Assembly: GCA_900322135.1 (NCBI GenBank)
Contig: ONYP01000080.1
Location: 1 to 33,728, forward strand
Direction of reading: 5' to 3'
DNA length: 33,728 nt
Origin: an uncultured Prevotellaceae bacterium
GTDB lineage: Bacteria; Bacteroidota; Bacteroidia; Bacteroidales; Muribaculaceae
Numbering within the stretch: position 1 is the first letter of the stretch; every line of letters starts with the position of its first letter. The notes under the pieces were generated by a model. It searched no databases and was not told where the DNA came from. It was given only the letters and a program-made list of their open reading frames with translations. Position numbers and translations under genes: made by a program. Of this stretch, positions 7,501 through 15,643 are shown one piece after another.

Positions 7501-8307
7501 ATGATCAGAAGATTGACGATAATTGTGGCTCTCGCTTGTGTGCTGATGGGCTGTGGCGAGTACAACAAGGTGATGAAAAGCAGTGACCTTGAGTACAAGT
7601 ATGCCTATGCCAAAAAGGCCTTTGAGAACAAGCGTTATGCCCAAGCCTATACCATCTTGTCTGAACTGGTGCCCATTTTCCGCGGCACTCCGCAAGCCGA
7701 GGAGTCGCTCTATCTGCTCGCATTGAGTTACTACGAGAATCAGGACTACATCAGTGCAGGCTCCTACTTCAAGCAGTACTACCAGCGCTATCCTCGTGGA
7801 CAGTATGCCGAGTTGGCGCGCTTCTATGCAGGCTACGGCTTCTACCTCGACTCGCCCGACGCCCAGTTGGACCAGACCGAGACCATCCGTGCCATGGAAG
7901 AGTTGCAGGCCTTCCTCGACTACTTCCCCAAGAGCGACAAGGCCTCGATAGCTCAGTCGGCCGTCTTTGAACTGCAGGACAAACTCGTGCTCAAGGAGTT
8001 GCAGAACGCAACGCTCTACTACAACCTGGGCAACTACATGGGTAACAACTACGAGAGCGCCGTCATCACGGCACAGAACGCTATCAAGTCCTATCCTTAC
8101 AGCAAGTACAAGGAGGACCTCGAGATGCTTGTGCTGCGCTCGCGCTTTAAGGAGGCCAGCGAGAGCGTCGTGGAGAAGAAAGTCGAGCGTTTCCGCACCG
8201 TCATCGACGAGTACTACGCCTTTGTCAACGACTATCCTGAAAGCAAGATGCGCAAGGAGGCCGACAACATCTTCAAGATTGCCAACAAGATTGTCAACGG
8301 CAATTGA
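7501..8307 (+). CDS. bamD: BamD-like outer membrane assembly lipoprotein
   Basis: BamD is the essential lipoprotein partner of BamA in folding outer membrane beta-barrels. From the ATG at 7501 the protein has 268 residues. A lipoprotein signal (RRLTIIVALACVLMGC) puts the lipidated Cys at 18, and TPR-like helical repeats follow, typified by YAYAKKAFENKRYAQAY and ESLYLLALSYYENQDY. The frame is also open from an ATG at 7480, which would give 275 residues, but that start lies only 9 bp past the promoter -7 box and adds residues ahead of the charged signal start. Length and TPR layout match Bacteroidetes BamD, and rpoZ follows 54 bp downstream as is common in this phylum. Confidence 0.88.
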   Translation: MIRRLTIIVALACVLMGCGEYNKVMKSSDLEYKYAYAKKAFENKRYAQAYTILSELVPIFRGTPQAEESLYLLALSYYENQDYISAGSYFKQYYQRYPRGQYAELARFYAGYGFYLDSPDAQLDQTETIRAMEELQAFLDYFPKSDKASIAQSAVFELQDKLVLKELQNATLYYNLGNYMGNNYESAVITAQNAIKSYPYSKYKEDLEMLVLRSRFKEASESVVEKKVERFRTVIDEYYAFVNDYPESKMRKEADNIFKIANKIVNGN

Positions 8308-8361
8308 GCGCTTATCACCGACAACATCAACAACACTACAAAATAATTATTTCAAGTAAAC

Positions 8362-8694
8362 ATGGATTACAAGAAAACTAACGCGCCACTCACCACTACC
8401 GTGCATGACATCATCGAGATGGCTGAGCCCACGGGCAACATCTATGAGACCGTCTGCATCATCAGCAAGCGGGCCAACCAGATCGCTGCCGAGATGAAGT
8501 CTGACTTGGAAAAGAAACTTCAGGAGTTTGCCACCCTCAACGACAACCTGGAGGAAATCAGCGAGAACCGCGAGCAAATCGAAATCTCAAAGTACTACGA
8601 GAAGCTCCCCAAGCCCACCTTGATTGCTACCCAGGAGTACCTCGAGGACAAGCTCGCCTACCGTAACCTCGCTAAGGAAAAAGAAGAATTCTAA
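8362..8694 (+). CDS. rpoZ: RNA polymerase omega subunit, Bacteroidetes type
   Basis: A 110-residue protein with the omega/Rpb6 core YETVCIISKRANQI at about residues 27-40, which matches the beta'-clamping helix of omega. A charged helix and a conserved YYEKLPKPTLIATQEYLEDK segment follow, which I associate with Bacteroidetes omega. Omega assists folding and assembly of beta' into RNA polymerase. The gene follows bamD by 54 bp and is closed by a strong terminator, so the operon has two genes here. The usual Bacteroidetes followers (a DUF4293 membrane protein and truA) are absent. Confidence 0.82.
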   Translation: MDYKKTNAPLTTTVHDIIEMAEPTGNIYETVCIISKRANQIAAEMKSDLEKKLQEFATLNDNLEEISENREQIEISKYYEKLPKPTLIATQEYLEDKLAYRNLAKEKEEF

Positions 8695-8746
8695 AGCAGC
8701 AGCGACTTTTATCACAGTCAACCCGTTTTAGGAGTTTGATAGCGTA

Positions 8747-8789
8747 AACAATAACGGCACCCTTCAACAGGTGCCGTTATTGTTTTTTT
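8747..8789 (+). terminator. intrinsic terminator of bamD-rpoZ
   Basis: A 14-bp perfect stem AACAATAACGGCAC/GTGCCGTTATTGTT (8747-8760 with 8771-8784) with a 10-nt loop, running into TTTTTTT. The A-rich left arm may also serve the minus-strand relic that ends at 8837. Confidence 0.92.
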
Positions 8790-8836
8790 CAGTCAGGTAG
8801 GCATCATGCCGACTGATGTTTATTGGCCCGGGAGTG

Positions 8837-9431
8837 TCATGAGGAAAAACTGCCCGTGAGCACAAAGCTGATCAGTGCGGTCACATCGTTGATGTCGACA
8901 TTGTTACTGCTGTTCACATCGGCATTGGACAGGTTCAGGCCGCTATCATTACCCGTGAGCACAAAGCCAATCAGTGCCGTCACATCATTGATGTCGACTT
9001 TACCGTCATTGTTCACATCGCCCCTCAGTCCCAGTGATACATTGTCCACAGCAAAGAAGTCGCCATTGGGGTTGACACTGCTGTCCTTGCTGTAACTCCA
9101 GGTGAGCGTGTGGGTGCCGGCGGGAATCTCCACGCTGTAGGTCTCCCAGTCGTTCTGCAATGCGCCATACTTGAACTGCTCCTCACCGTCGATGGCAAAC
9201 ACGCATGCGTCCCAAACGGTATTGGTGCCTTCGCCCCAGGCCTTGAAGTCAAACGACAAGGTCGTCTTGCTGGCAAGCGTCACGGTGGTGGATAATGTGG
9301 ATGTGCTGTTGCTCACCCCGGCGTTGCTTGGCATGGCAAATGTTCGGTCGCCCTGGGTTGTTACCTCCCACGGATAGTCGCCGTCGCTCTCGAAGTGGAG
9401 GGTGCCGCCAGAATAGGTAATGATTCTTCAT
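8837..9431 (-). pseudogene. relic of a secreted dockerin-type protein: C-terminal region only, out of frame with its apparent start
   Basis: On the minus strand one frame reads a jelly-roll-like C-terminal region (ITYSGGTLHFESDGDYPWEV, then SFDFKAWGEG, then NGDFFAVDNVSLG). It ends in two dockerin type I calcium-binding repeats (DVNNDGKVDINDVTALIGFVL and a second copy ADVNSSNNVDINDVTALISFV) before the stop at 8837. Upstream, a Bacteroidetes leader carries a TAAATTTG box (9482-9489) and an ATG (9429-9431) beginning ATGAAGAAT. That ATG is in a different frame, and the dockerin frame meets TGA overlapping it. The first ATG in the dockerin frame is at 9334, inside the domain, with no signal peptide. 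The simplest reading is an internal deletion that removed the body of a secreted protein and fused its 5' end to its 3' end. Confidence 0.7.
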
Positions 9432-9481
9432 ATCGGTTATGGTTTTTAGGGTTATTGTGGTTGAAAATAGTTGTTGTGGTG

Positions 9482-9489
9482 CAAATTTA
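9482..9489 (-). promoter_or_regulatory. -7 element upstream of the dockerin relic
   Basis: TAAATTTG on the minus strand, followed by CACCACAACAAC and a leader of about 45 nt to the ATG at 9431. The -33 region is A/T-rich without a clear TTTG. Confidence 0.45.
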
Positions 9490-9546
9490 TTTGTTTTATT
9501 TGAAAAAAATAAAATTCCAATTTTCACACCAATATAAAAAGTTTGT

Positions 9547-9639
9547 TTATGCACCTTGTGCCATCTGGTTAAGGGCAAGATACATGGCTCGTGCGAGGGT
9601 GATGCGGCGATTTTCATGCTCCCTCCTGGCTGACATCAT
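9547..9639 (-). CDS. possible 30-36 residue small protein or gene tail
   Basis: A minus-strand frame ending at TAA (9547-9549) reads MMSARREHENRR and then ITLARAMYLALNQMAQGA from an ATG at 9639. It is also open from an ATG at 9657 (adding MTAGVF) and further upstream. The stretch HENRRITLARAMYLALNQM would form an amphipathic basic helix and looks protein-like. It lies just past the GH57 terminator and ahead of the dockerin relic, in a region otherwise without genes. It could be a real small protein, the tail of a lost gene, or chance. I do not recognise it. Confidence 0.3.
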   Translation of the reverse strand: MMSARREHENRRITLARAMYLALNQMAQGA

Positions 9640-9680
9640 AAAAACCCCTGCAGTCATGCCTTGGGGTCTCGCGTCTATGG

Positions 9681-9716
9681 GGACAAAAATAATGGGGCGC
9701 GTTGGTAGCGCGCCCC
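9681..9716 (-). terminator. intrinsic terminator of the glycogen operon
   Basis: An 8-bp GC stem GGGGCGCG/CGCGCCCC (9694-9701 with 9709-9716) with a 7-nt loop. On the minus strand it is followed by ATTATTTTTG. It starts 10 bp past the GH57 stop. Confidence 0.85.
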
Positions 9717-9726
9717 ACTGAATGGA

Positions 9727-11280
9727 TTACTTCTTTGTTGCTGGTTTCTTGGCTGCCGGCTTTTTGGCAGCGGGTTTCTTAGCCGCGGGCTTCTTTTCGG
9801 CCGGCTTTTTAGCAGCGGGCTTCTCGGCCGCCGGTTTCTTGGCCGCCGGTTTCTTAGCCGCAGGCTTTTTAGCCGCCGGTTTCTTGGACTCGGGTTTCTT
9901 GGGCGCGGGCTTCTCCTCTTTCTTCTCGGGGACGGGCTCGGGAACCGGTTCCTCGTCGACGGGGAAATCGCCGGTGGTGTCCTTGACGATGTTGTTGCGC
10001 ATCATTTCCACCTCGCGATGCAGTTTCTCGATTTCCTGCTCCTGGTTGCGGATAGTGAGCAGCAGCGAGTTCAATTCCTCATTGTCGATGCTGGTGGGGT
10101 ACTGCTCCTCGACGCGCGTCATGAAGTCGCTCAACACATTCATGTAGTTGGTAAATGCAGTGTAGGGCGAGTCATACGGGCTGTAGTGGCTATGTACCGA
10201 GCCGTCGTCGTTGTGCTTGGTCGACATGTAGAAGAAGTGGTCGCTGGCCTGCAGGTAGTTCCAGTCCTGCTTGATGCGGCGGTCGGTGCACAGGCGCACG
10301 CGCTCACCAATCGAGTACAGTTTCCTGACAGCCTCCTGCTGCAGCGTGTTGCCCAGCCAGGCACTCGTGTCGCGGGCCTCGTCGGTCCATGACATGGGGT
10401 AGGGAACGGCGAGTTCGGCAACGGGTTTGAACTTGGATACCACCTCGCTCGGGGTCCAGAACTGGATGTCGTGCTCGGCGGCAAAGCGCGGCAGGGCCTT
10501 GATGAACTCAAAGATACCGCTCTCGCGGGGCTGCAGTTCGCCCAGGGCGTCGTAGTTCATGAACAGGTTGATGAGTTGTTCCTCCTGTGGCAACTCATTG
10601 ATCCAGTTGATGTACTTGTCGGCCGTCAGCGGATAGGAAGCCCACTCGGGGTTGCTGAAGCGGAACGAGATGTCGTCGCTCAGCTTGCCGTTCTTCAACA
10701 GCAGTTTAAGCTTGGGTGCCGAGGCGCTGCAGTACAGGAAGTTGGGCGAGCGCCAGCCCAGCACATGCTTAGCATCGGCAGTGATGGCGGCCTTGAATCC
10801 CATGGCATACACCATCGAGGCAATGTCGTCGTCATAGATCAGCTCGGTGTTGCGGAACACCTTGGGGCGCTGACCGAAAAGTTGTTGGATTTTCTCGTCG
10901 TGCGCTTTGACCTGGGCAGCAAATTCCTCAGGGTCATACAGCGATGACAGGCTGTGGGCGTAGGTCTCGCTCAGGAACTCCACGCAGCCCGTGTCGGCCA
11001 GTTCCTTCATCGAGTCGATGAATTCGGGCACATATTGCTCCAGTTGCTCCAGGGCGGTGCCGCTGATGGAGAATGCCACCTTGAACTTCTTGCCGTTTTC
11101 CTTGATCATGTCAAGCAGCATCTGGTTGGCGGGCAGGTACGACCGCTGGGCGATGCGGTTGATGATGTCGTCGTCGGCAAAATCATCATAGTAGTAGTGA
11201 TCGTTACCGATGTCAAAGAAACGGTAGTGTTTCAGACGGAACGGCTGATGAATTTGGAAATAAAAACAAATCGCTCTCAT
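9727..11280 (-). CDS. GH57 alpha-amylase-type glycoside hydrolase with a Lys/Ala/Pro-rich C-terminal tail
   Basis: The enzyme should cut or rearrange alpha-glucans such as glycogen. The 517-residue protein shows GH57 landmarks: HQP (11-13), [13 protein letters not shown] with the probable nucleophile Glu146, and NYDALGE with the probable acid Asp244. No signal peptide is present, so it acts in the cytosol. Residues 395-432 look like a coiled coil. From about 437 to the end the sequence is disordered, first acidic ([16 protein letters not shown]) and then more than ten AAKKP units, resembling the tail of a histone H1. GH57 domains do not need such a tail. It is the last gene of the glycan cluster, 62 bp after the glycosyltransferase, and ends in a strong terminator. 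Confidence 0.92.
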   Translation of the reverse strand: MRAICFYFQIHQPFRLKHYRFFDIGNDHYYYDDFADDDIINRIAQRSYLPANQMLLDMIKENGKKFKVAFSISGTALEQLEQYVPEFIDSMKELADTGCVEFLSETYAHSLSSLYDPEEFAAQVKAHDEKIQQLFGQRPKVFRNTELIYDDDIASMVYAMGFKAAITADAKHVLGWRSPNFLYCSASAPKLKLLLKNGKLSDDISFRFSNPEWASYPLTADKYINWINELPQEEQLINLFMNYDALGELQPRESGIFEFIKALPRFAAEHDIQFWTPSEVVSKFKPVAELAVPYPMSWTDEARDTSAWLGNTLQQEAVRKLYSIGERVRLCTDRRIKQDWNYLQASDHFFYMSTKHNDDGSVHSHYSPYDSPYTAFTNYMNVLSDFMTRVEEQYPTSIDNEELNSLLLTIRNQEQEIEKLHREVEMMRNNIVKDTTGDFPVDEEPVPEPVPEKKEEKPAPKKPESKKPAAKKPAAKKPAAKKPAAEKPAAKKPAEKKPAAKKPAAKKPAAKKPATKK

Positions 11281-11342
11281 ATCTCTATTCTCGTTTTATT
11301 GTTTGTTTTCGTTGGTTTGCTCTAGATGGTCTAGATATCCTC

Positions 11343-12605
11343 TTAGCGGTTGATGAGCTTGCGGTAGATGTCAATGACCTTGGCACCGGCTTTGTTCCAA
11401 GTGATTTGATTCACCTCGGCAAGGCCCTGCTCGCGCAACTCGTTATACATCGCCGGATACTCGATGATGCTGTAGATGGCGTCGGCCATGGCATTGATGT
11501 CCCAATAGTCGATCTTGATGACATTGTCCAGGATCTCGGCACAGCCGCTCTGCTTGCTGATGATTGACGGCACGCCCATCTGCATAGCCTCCAGCGGCGA
11601 GATGCCAAAGGGCTCACTCACCGACGGCATGATGTACACATCGCTGGCGGCCAGCATCTCATACACCTGCTTGCCTTTCAGGAAGCCCGTGAAGTGGAAG
11701 CGGTCGGCAATGTTGCGCTTGGCGGCAAGGCGTATCATCTTGTTCATCATGTCGCCGCTGCCCGCCATGACAAACTGGGCATTGTTGACCTTGTGAAGCA
11801 CTTGGGCTGCGGCTTCGACAAAGTACTCGGGACCTTTCTGCATCGTGATGCGGCCCAGGAAGGTAATGACCTTGCTGGTCTTGCCCGGGGGCGCCTCCAG
11901 GTTGAGCAGTTCCTCGTTCAGCGGTTCCACGGCATTGTGCACAGTGGTCACCTTGTCGGGGCTGATGCCGTATTTCTCAATCACCGTGCGGCGCGTCAGG
12001 TTGCTCACGGTGATGATGTGGTCGGCATGGTTCATGCCGTCCTTCTCGATGCTGAACACCGTGGGGTTGACATTGCCGCGCGAGCGGTCAAAGTCGGTGG
12101 CATGGACATGGATGACCAGCGGCTTGCCCGTCACCTGCTTGGCGTGGATGCCGGCAGGGTAGGTGAGCCAGTCATGGCTGTGGATGATGTCGCAGTCCAC
12201 CGTGCGTGCTATCACGCCGGCAACGATGCTGTAGTTGTTGATTTCCTCGAGCAGGTTCTCGGGATAGCGTCCTGAAAATTCGATGCATCCCAAGTCGTTG
12301 GTGCTCATGTAGTTGAAGTCGCCATAGATGTGGCTGCGCAGGTCGTAGTACATCTGCGGGTCCATCACGCTGCCGATGCGGCTCTGCACATAGTCCCAGT
12401 TCACATCGCGCCAAGCAACAGGCGTTGAGTTAGCGCCGATGATGTTGGCAAATTCCTTGGGCTCGTCGCCCCAGGGCTTGGGGATGACAAAGGTGATGTC
12501 CATGTCACCGTTCTGCCACATGCCCTTGGTGAGTCCGTAACTTGCTGTTCCCAGGCCTCCCAGGATGTGGGGAGGAAACTCCCAGCCGAACATTAATGCT
12601 TTCAT
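11343..12605 (-). CDS. glycogen/starch synthase-like glycosyltransferase (GT4-like, GT-B fold)
   Basis: A 420-residue cytosolic glycosyltransferase. The N-terminal Rossmann half opens with MFGWEFPPHILGGLGTA, the Lys/Gly-Gly loop type seen in glycogen synthases. HSHDWLTYPAG and HVHATDFDRSRG follow. The C-terminal donor-binding half has FLGRITMQKGPEYFVEAA and the EX7E motif in SEPFGISPLEAMQMG. It likely elongates alpha-1,4-glucan from a nucleotide sugar. It sits 20 bp behind the debranching enzyme and 62 bp ahead of GH57, an order I know from Bacteroides. Assignment to glycogen synthesis rests on this context and on the N-terminal motif; the donor (UDP- or ADP-glucose) cannot be read. Confidence 0.9.
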   Translation of the reverse strand: MKALMFGWEFPPHILGGLGTASYGLTKGMWQNGDMDITFVIPKPWGDEPKEFANIIGANSTPVAWRDVNWDYVQSRIGSVMDPQMYYDLRSHIYGDFNYMSTNDLGCIEFSGRYPENLLEEINNYSIVAGVIARTVDCDIIHSHDWLTYPAGIHAKQVTGKPLVIHVHATDFDRSRGNVNPTVFSIEKDGMNHADHIITVSNLTRRTVIEKYGISPDKVTTVHNAVEPLNEELLNLEAPPGKTSKVITFLGRITMQKGPEYFVEAAAQVLHKVNNAQFVMAGSGDMMNKMIRLAAKRNIADRFHFTGFLKGKQVYEMLAASDVYIMPSVSEPFGISPLEAMQMGVPSIISKQSGCAEILDNVIKIDYWDINAMADAIYSIIEYPAMYNELREQGLAEVNQITWNKAGAKVIDIYRKLINR

Positions 12606-12625
12606 ATCTCTTTCCTCCTCTTGGT

Positions 12626-14584
12626 TTATTTGTCAATGATGTGCAGGTTCTTGAAGGTGCGCAGCACGCGCAGGATGCCGCCCACATTGGGCGCGAAGCT
12701 CACGGCACCGCGGCCAATGAACGGCGGGTTGCCGTCATAGAGTTCACTCAGCGAACCGATGCAGCCTTCCTTCATCTCGTCCTCAAAGCCTATCATCATG
12801 CGCTCGATGAACGAGATGCTGTTCAAGCCGAACACGCGGATGTAGGCCTTGCTGTAGAAGTCCATCAGCCATGGACGGGCGCTGCCGGCATAGTAGGCCG
12901 TCTGGCGCTCCTCGGGGGTTCCCAGGTACCAGGGTATGTAGCCGTAACTGTTGGGACTCAGCGTGCGCAGCCCCTTGGGCGTGAGCAACTCGCGTGTGGT
13001 GATGTCGAGTACGCGTTTGCGCTGGCGGCGGTCCAGCGGGCTGTAGTCAACAGCAGCCGCGATGACCATGTTGGGGCGCACGCTCAGGTCGGTGTAACTG
13101 CCGTTCACATAGTCGTACAGGTAGCCGTAGTCGGTCATGAATGTCTCGATAAACGCAGGCTTGCATTTGTCGGCAATCTTGACGCAGCGCTCCACAAACT
13201 CTTTTTCTTCTTCAATCTCGCCGAAGAGTTCTTCAACGGCAAACCTGAGGGCATTGTACCACAGCGCGTTGAATTCCACCAGGAAACCTGTGCGCGGAAT
13301 CAGCGGCGTGCCGTCGGGGTGGGTGCTGTTCATCCACGAGACGGGGCGCTTGGTGCCGTCGGTGGCAACCAGGCCGTTGTCTTCCAGCTTCAGGTTGGGA
13401 TGGTGGCCGTCGATGATGAAGTTGATCAGGTCCTTGACCAGTTGGCCGTAACGCTCACGGGCGGCTTCGGCGTTCAGGTCGTGCGCATAGCGCTGGATGG
13501 CCCAGATGGCCCACAGCGGGATGTCGGGCAGGTCCAGACCGTCGAGGTGCTTGTCGAGGGTGCCGTCGCGCATCCAGTCGTTGAGCGCGCGCTGGGCGGT
13601 GTCCATGATCAGTTCAAAGTCCTGGCGGTGGTGAACCGACAGGGTGCAGCCCGGCAGCGCGATAAACTCGTCGCGGGCGCGGATTTTGAACCACGGGTAG
13701 CCGGCCAGCAGGTAGTGGCCCTCCTTGTTGGTGATGTAGAACTGCTTGGCGCTGTTCTTCATGCAGTTGTAGAAACTCGTGCGCGGCGTGCGCGGCTTGA
13801 TCTCGTCCTCATACATCTTGGTCAGCGTGCGGGTGTTCACCTCTTCGATGCCGGCCGAGAAGATCAGGGGCTCGCCCTTCTTGATCTCGACCTCGAAGTA
13901 GCCGGGCACATACAGGTCCTCGCTGTAAGGAATGCCGCGCTCCTGGTCCTTGATGTACTCGATGTTCTTGTACCAGTGTGGGTCAAAGATGAATTTGGGC
14001 TTGTGGTTCATCTGCATGTACAGGGTCGGATAGCCGTTGTACATGCAGGTGGCGATGCCGTTGGACACTTCCTGGTAGTCGCGGCTGGCGACAGCATTCT
14101 CGACACACAGGTCGCTGGCGTTGCGGAAAGCCAGGAACGGACGGAACTGCAGCGTCGTCGCCGAGTGGGCATCCACCAGCGTGTAGCGGATGAGGATGCG
14201 GTTCTCGTGGGTGATGAAGATTTTCTCCTTCTTCAGGATCACGCCGCCCACGCGGTAGGTTGTCGTTGGTACTCGCTCACAGTCATACTCGCGGATGTAC
14301 TTGTGGCCGTTGGGACTGAAGGTGTCGCCCTTGTAGCGGTGCAGGCCCAGGTTGAACGGCGCTCCGTGCTGGATGACAGTCTCGTCGAGCGTCGACAGCA
14401 ACACATGGTTGTTGTCGTCAAGCTCAGGCACCGGAATCACCAGCAGGCCATGCTGCTTGCGGGTGTTGCAGCCCACAATCGTCGTGCAGTGGTAAGCCCC
14501 TGACTGGTTGGTGCGGAGCATCTCCTTGGGCAATGACTGCTCAAGGTTGATCATCAGGTTTTTATCAAACTTCAGATAGCTCAT
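12626..14584 (-). CDS. glycogen debranching enzyme (amylo-alpha-1,6-glucosidase)
   Basis: A 652-residue protein with an N-terminal bacterial/archaeal-type GDE domain (about 1-300, opening MSYLKFDKNLMINLEQSLPK) and a C-terminal (alpha/alpha)6 barrel of the GDE_C/GH133 type. Landmarks include GYPWFKIRARDEFIALPG (the usual family form is GYPWF..WGRDT), NALWYNAL, and RPNMVIAAAV with SPL. The expected reaction is hydrolysis of alpha-1,6 branch glucose in glycogen. No signal peptide is present. No promoter box is seen in the 45-bp gap behind the upstream gene, so transcription probably continues from there. The replacement of WGRDT by RARDEF deserves a structural check but may be normal in this clade. 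Confidence 0.9.
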   Translation of the reverse strand: MSYLKFDKNLMINLEQSLPKEMLRTNQSGAYHCTTIVGCNTRKQHGLLVIPVPELDDNNHVLLSTLDETVIQHGAPFNLGLHRYKGDTFSPNGHKYIREYDCERVPTTTYRVGGVILKKEKIFITHENRILIRYTLVDAHSATTLQFRPFLAFRNASDLCVENAVASRDYQEVSNGIATCMYNGYPTLYMQMNHKPKFIFDPHWYKNIEYIKDQERGIPYSEDLYVPGYFEVEIKKGEPLIFSAGIEEVNTRTLTKMYEDEIKPRTPRTSFYNCMKNSAKQFYITNKEGHYLLAGYPWFKIRARDEFIALPGCTLSVHHRQDFELIMDTAQRALNDWMRDGTLDKHLDGLDLPDIPLWAIWAIQRYAHDLNAEAARERYGQLVKDLINFIIDGHHPNLKLEDNGLVATDGTKRPVSWMNSTHPDGTPLIPRTGFLVEFNALWYNALRFAVEELFGEIEEEKEFVERCVKIADKCKPAFIETFMTDYGYLYDYVNGSYTDLSVRPNMVIAAAVDYSPLDRRQRKRVLDITTRELLTPKGLRTLSPNSYGYIPWYLGTPEERQTAYYAGSARPWLMDFYSKAYIRVFGLNSISFIERMMIGFEDEMKEGCIGSLSELYDGNPPFIGRGAVSFAPNVGGILRVLRTFKNLHIIDK

Positions 14585-14629
14585 AAGGTTTTTATTTTGG
14601 TTTTGTCGTTGTAGTCGGTTAGGTTGTTT

Positions 14630-15532
14630 TTAAACATCGTCGGGAAGAGTGGGAGGGACCATGATCTTGATGCCCTTGCTCACATTTTCCAGCACCAGTC
14701 GGGCTGGCATCATTACCGGGTCGCCATCCACATGCATGACATCATCGTGGCGGCGCTCAATGACGATGCGCTTGCCGCGGTAGATGCTGACATGGTGGTC
14801 ATGACCCAGCTGGCGCAGGAACAGGCGGGCTCCGATTATCGGACAGTGAGCCACACTGAACGGGCTCATCACGGTGATGTCAATCAGGCCGTCCTGCATG
14901 GTGGCGCGGGGAGCGATGAAAGCGTTGTTGCCATATTGGGCGGCATTGCAGCAAGCAATGACAAAGGCTTTCTCGTGCATCTTCTTGCCGTCGATGTCGA
15001 TGAAGTACTCTTGAGGCTTGTATTTCAGGTACTCGCTCAGCGCGGTCTTGATATAGGTGATGAAGCCGCGCGTCCCCTCGTTGGCAAACTTGTTGCTCAC
15101 CGTGGCGTCAAACCCCATGCCGCAGGTGCAGAAGAAGGGGCGCTTGTTGACCGTGCAATAGTCAAACTGCCCCACGACACCGTTGTTGAGCACTTGCAGG
15201 GCGCGGCTGGCGTTCATCGAGATGCGCAGATGGCGTGCCAGGCCGTTGCCCGAGCCGCACGGCACAATGGCCAGCGCGGTGTCGGTGCCGCACAGGGCAC
15301 TGCCCACTTCGTTGACCGTTCCGTCGCCACCAATGGCCACCACGATGTCGATGCCTTCGGCTACCGCCATCTCGGCAATCTCGTGGGCATGGCCTGCATA
15401 CTCACTCATGACGATGCTCACATCATTGAGGTCATGGTCGATGACGGTGTCGAGAAGGCGGGGAATCTTCTCTTTGTGCCCTGTTCCCGACACGGGATTG
15501 ATGATGGCAAGTATGTGCCTGCGTTTCTCCAT
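14630..15532 (-). CDS. diacylglycerol/sphingosine kinase-like lipid kinase (YegS/LCB5 type)
   Basis: From the ATG at 15532 the protein has 300 residues and begins MEKRRHILAIINPVSGTGHK. It carries GGDGT (68-72, in IGGDGTVNEV) and PCGSGNGLARHL, the nucleotide-binding motifs of the DAGK catalytic family, and then the beta-sandwich C-terminal domain (MQDGLIDITVMSP). It should phosphorylate a lipid alcohol such as diacylglycerol or a sphingoid base; Bacteroidales make sphingolipids, so both are possible. The frame extends upstream to 15718, but the -7 box at 15543-15550 lies in that extension, so 15532 is the better start. It heads the glycogen cluster with 45 bp to the next gene. Confidence 0.88.
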   Translation of the reverse strand: MEKRRHILAIINPVSGTGHKEKIPRLLDTVIDHDLNDVSIVMSEYAGHAHEIAEMAVAEGIDIVVAIGGDGTVNEVGSALCGTDTALAIVPCGSGNGLARHLRISMNASRALQVLNNGVVGQFDYCTVNKRPFFCTCGMGFDATVSNKFANEGTRGFITYIKTALSEYLKYKPQEYFIDIDGKKMHEKAFVIACCNAAQYGNNAFIAPRATMQDGLIDITVMSPFSVAHCPIIGARLFLRQLGHDHHVSIYRGKRIVIERRHDDVMHVDGDPVMMPARLVLENVSKGIKIMVPPTLPDDV

Positions 15533-15542
15533 ATTGAATTGA

Positions 15543-15550
15543 CAAAGATA
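15543..15550 (-). promoter_or_regulatory. -7 element of the lipid kinase/glycogen operon
   Basis: TATCTTTG on the minus strand, about 10 bp before the ATG at 15532, implying a very short leader. Its -33 position (about 15570-15574) falls in the same A/T tract as the -33 of the divergent promoter. Confidence 0.55.
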
Positions 15551-15572
15551 CAACTTTTTATTCATATTTTTT

Positions 15573-15603
15573 TTTGAAAATAGTGTATTTTGAAATATTT
15601 TTG
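15573..15603 (+). promoter_or_regulatory. promoter of the HdeD-like gene
   Basis: TTTG (15573-15576), 19 bp, TATTTTTG (15596-15603). It rules out the upstream ATG at 15590 and supports translation from 15644. Confidence 0.65.
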
Positions 15604-15643
15604 TGCAAAAATTATTAACACAGGTTTTTTTGTCAGAAATAAT

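Noticed and set aside
9727-9900. Periodic GCCG/TTTCTT repeats resembling a minisatellite or CRISPR
   Set aside because: They encode the in-frame AAKKP tail of the GH57 protein.
12542-14503. Very long plus-strand open frame (653 codons)
   Set aside because: It is antisense to the well-supported debranching enzyme, has no domain-like content and follows from that gene's GC-rich third positions.
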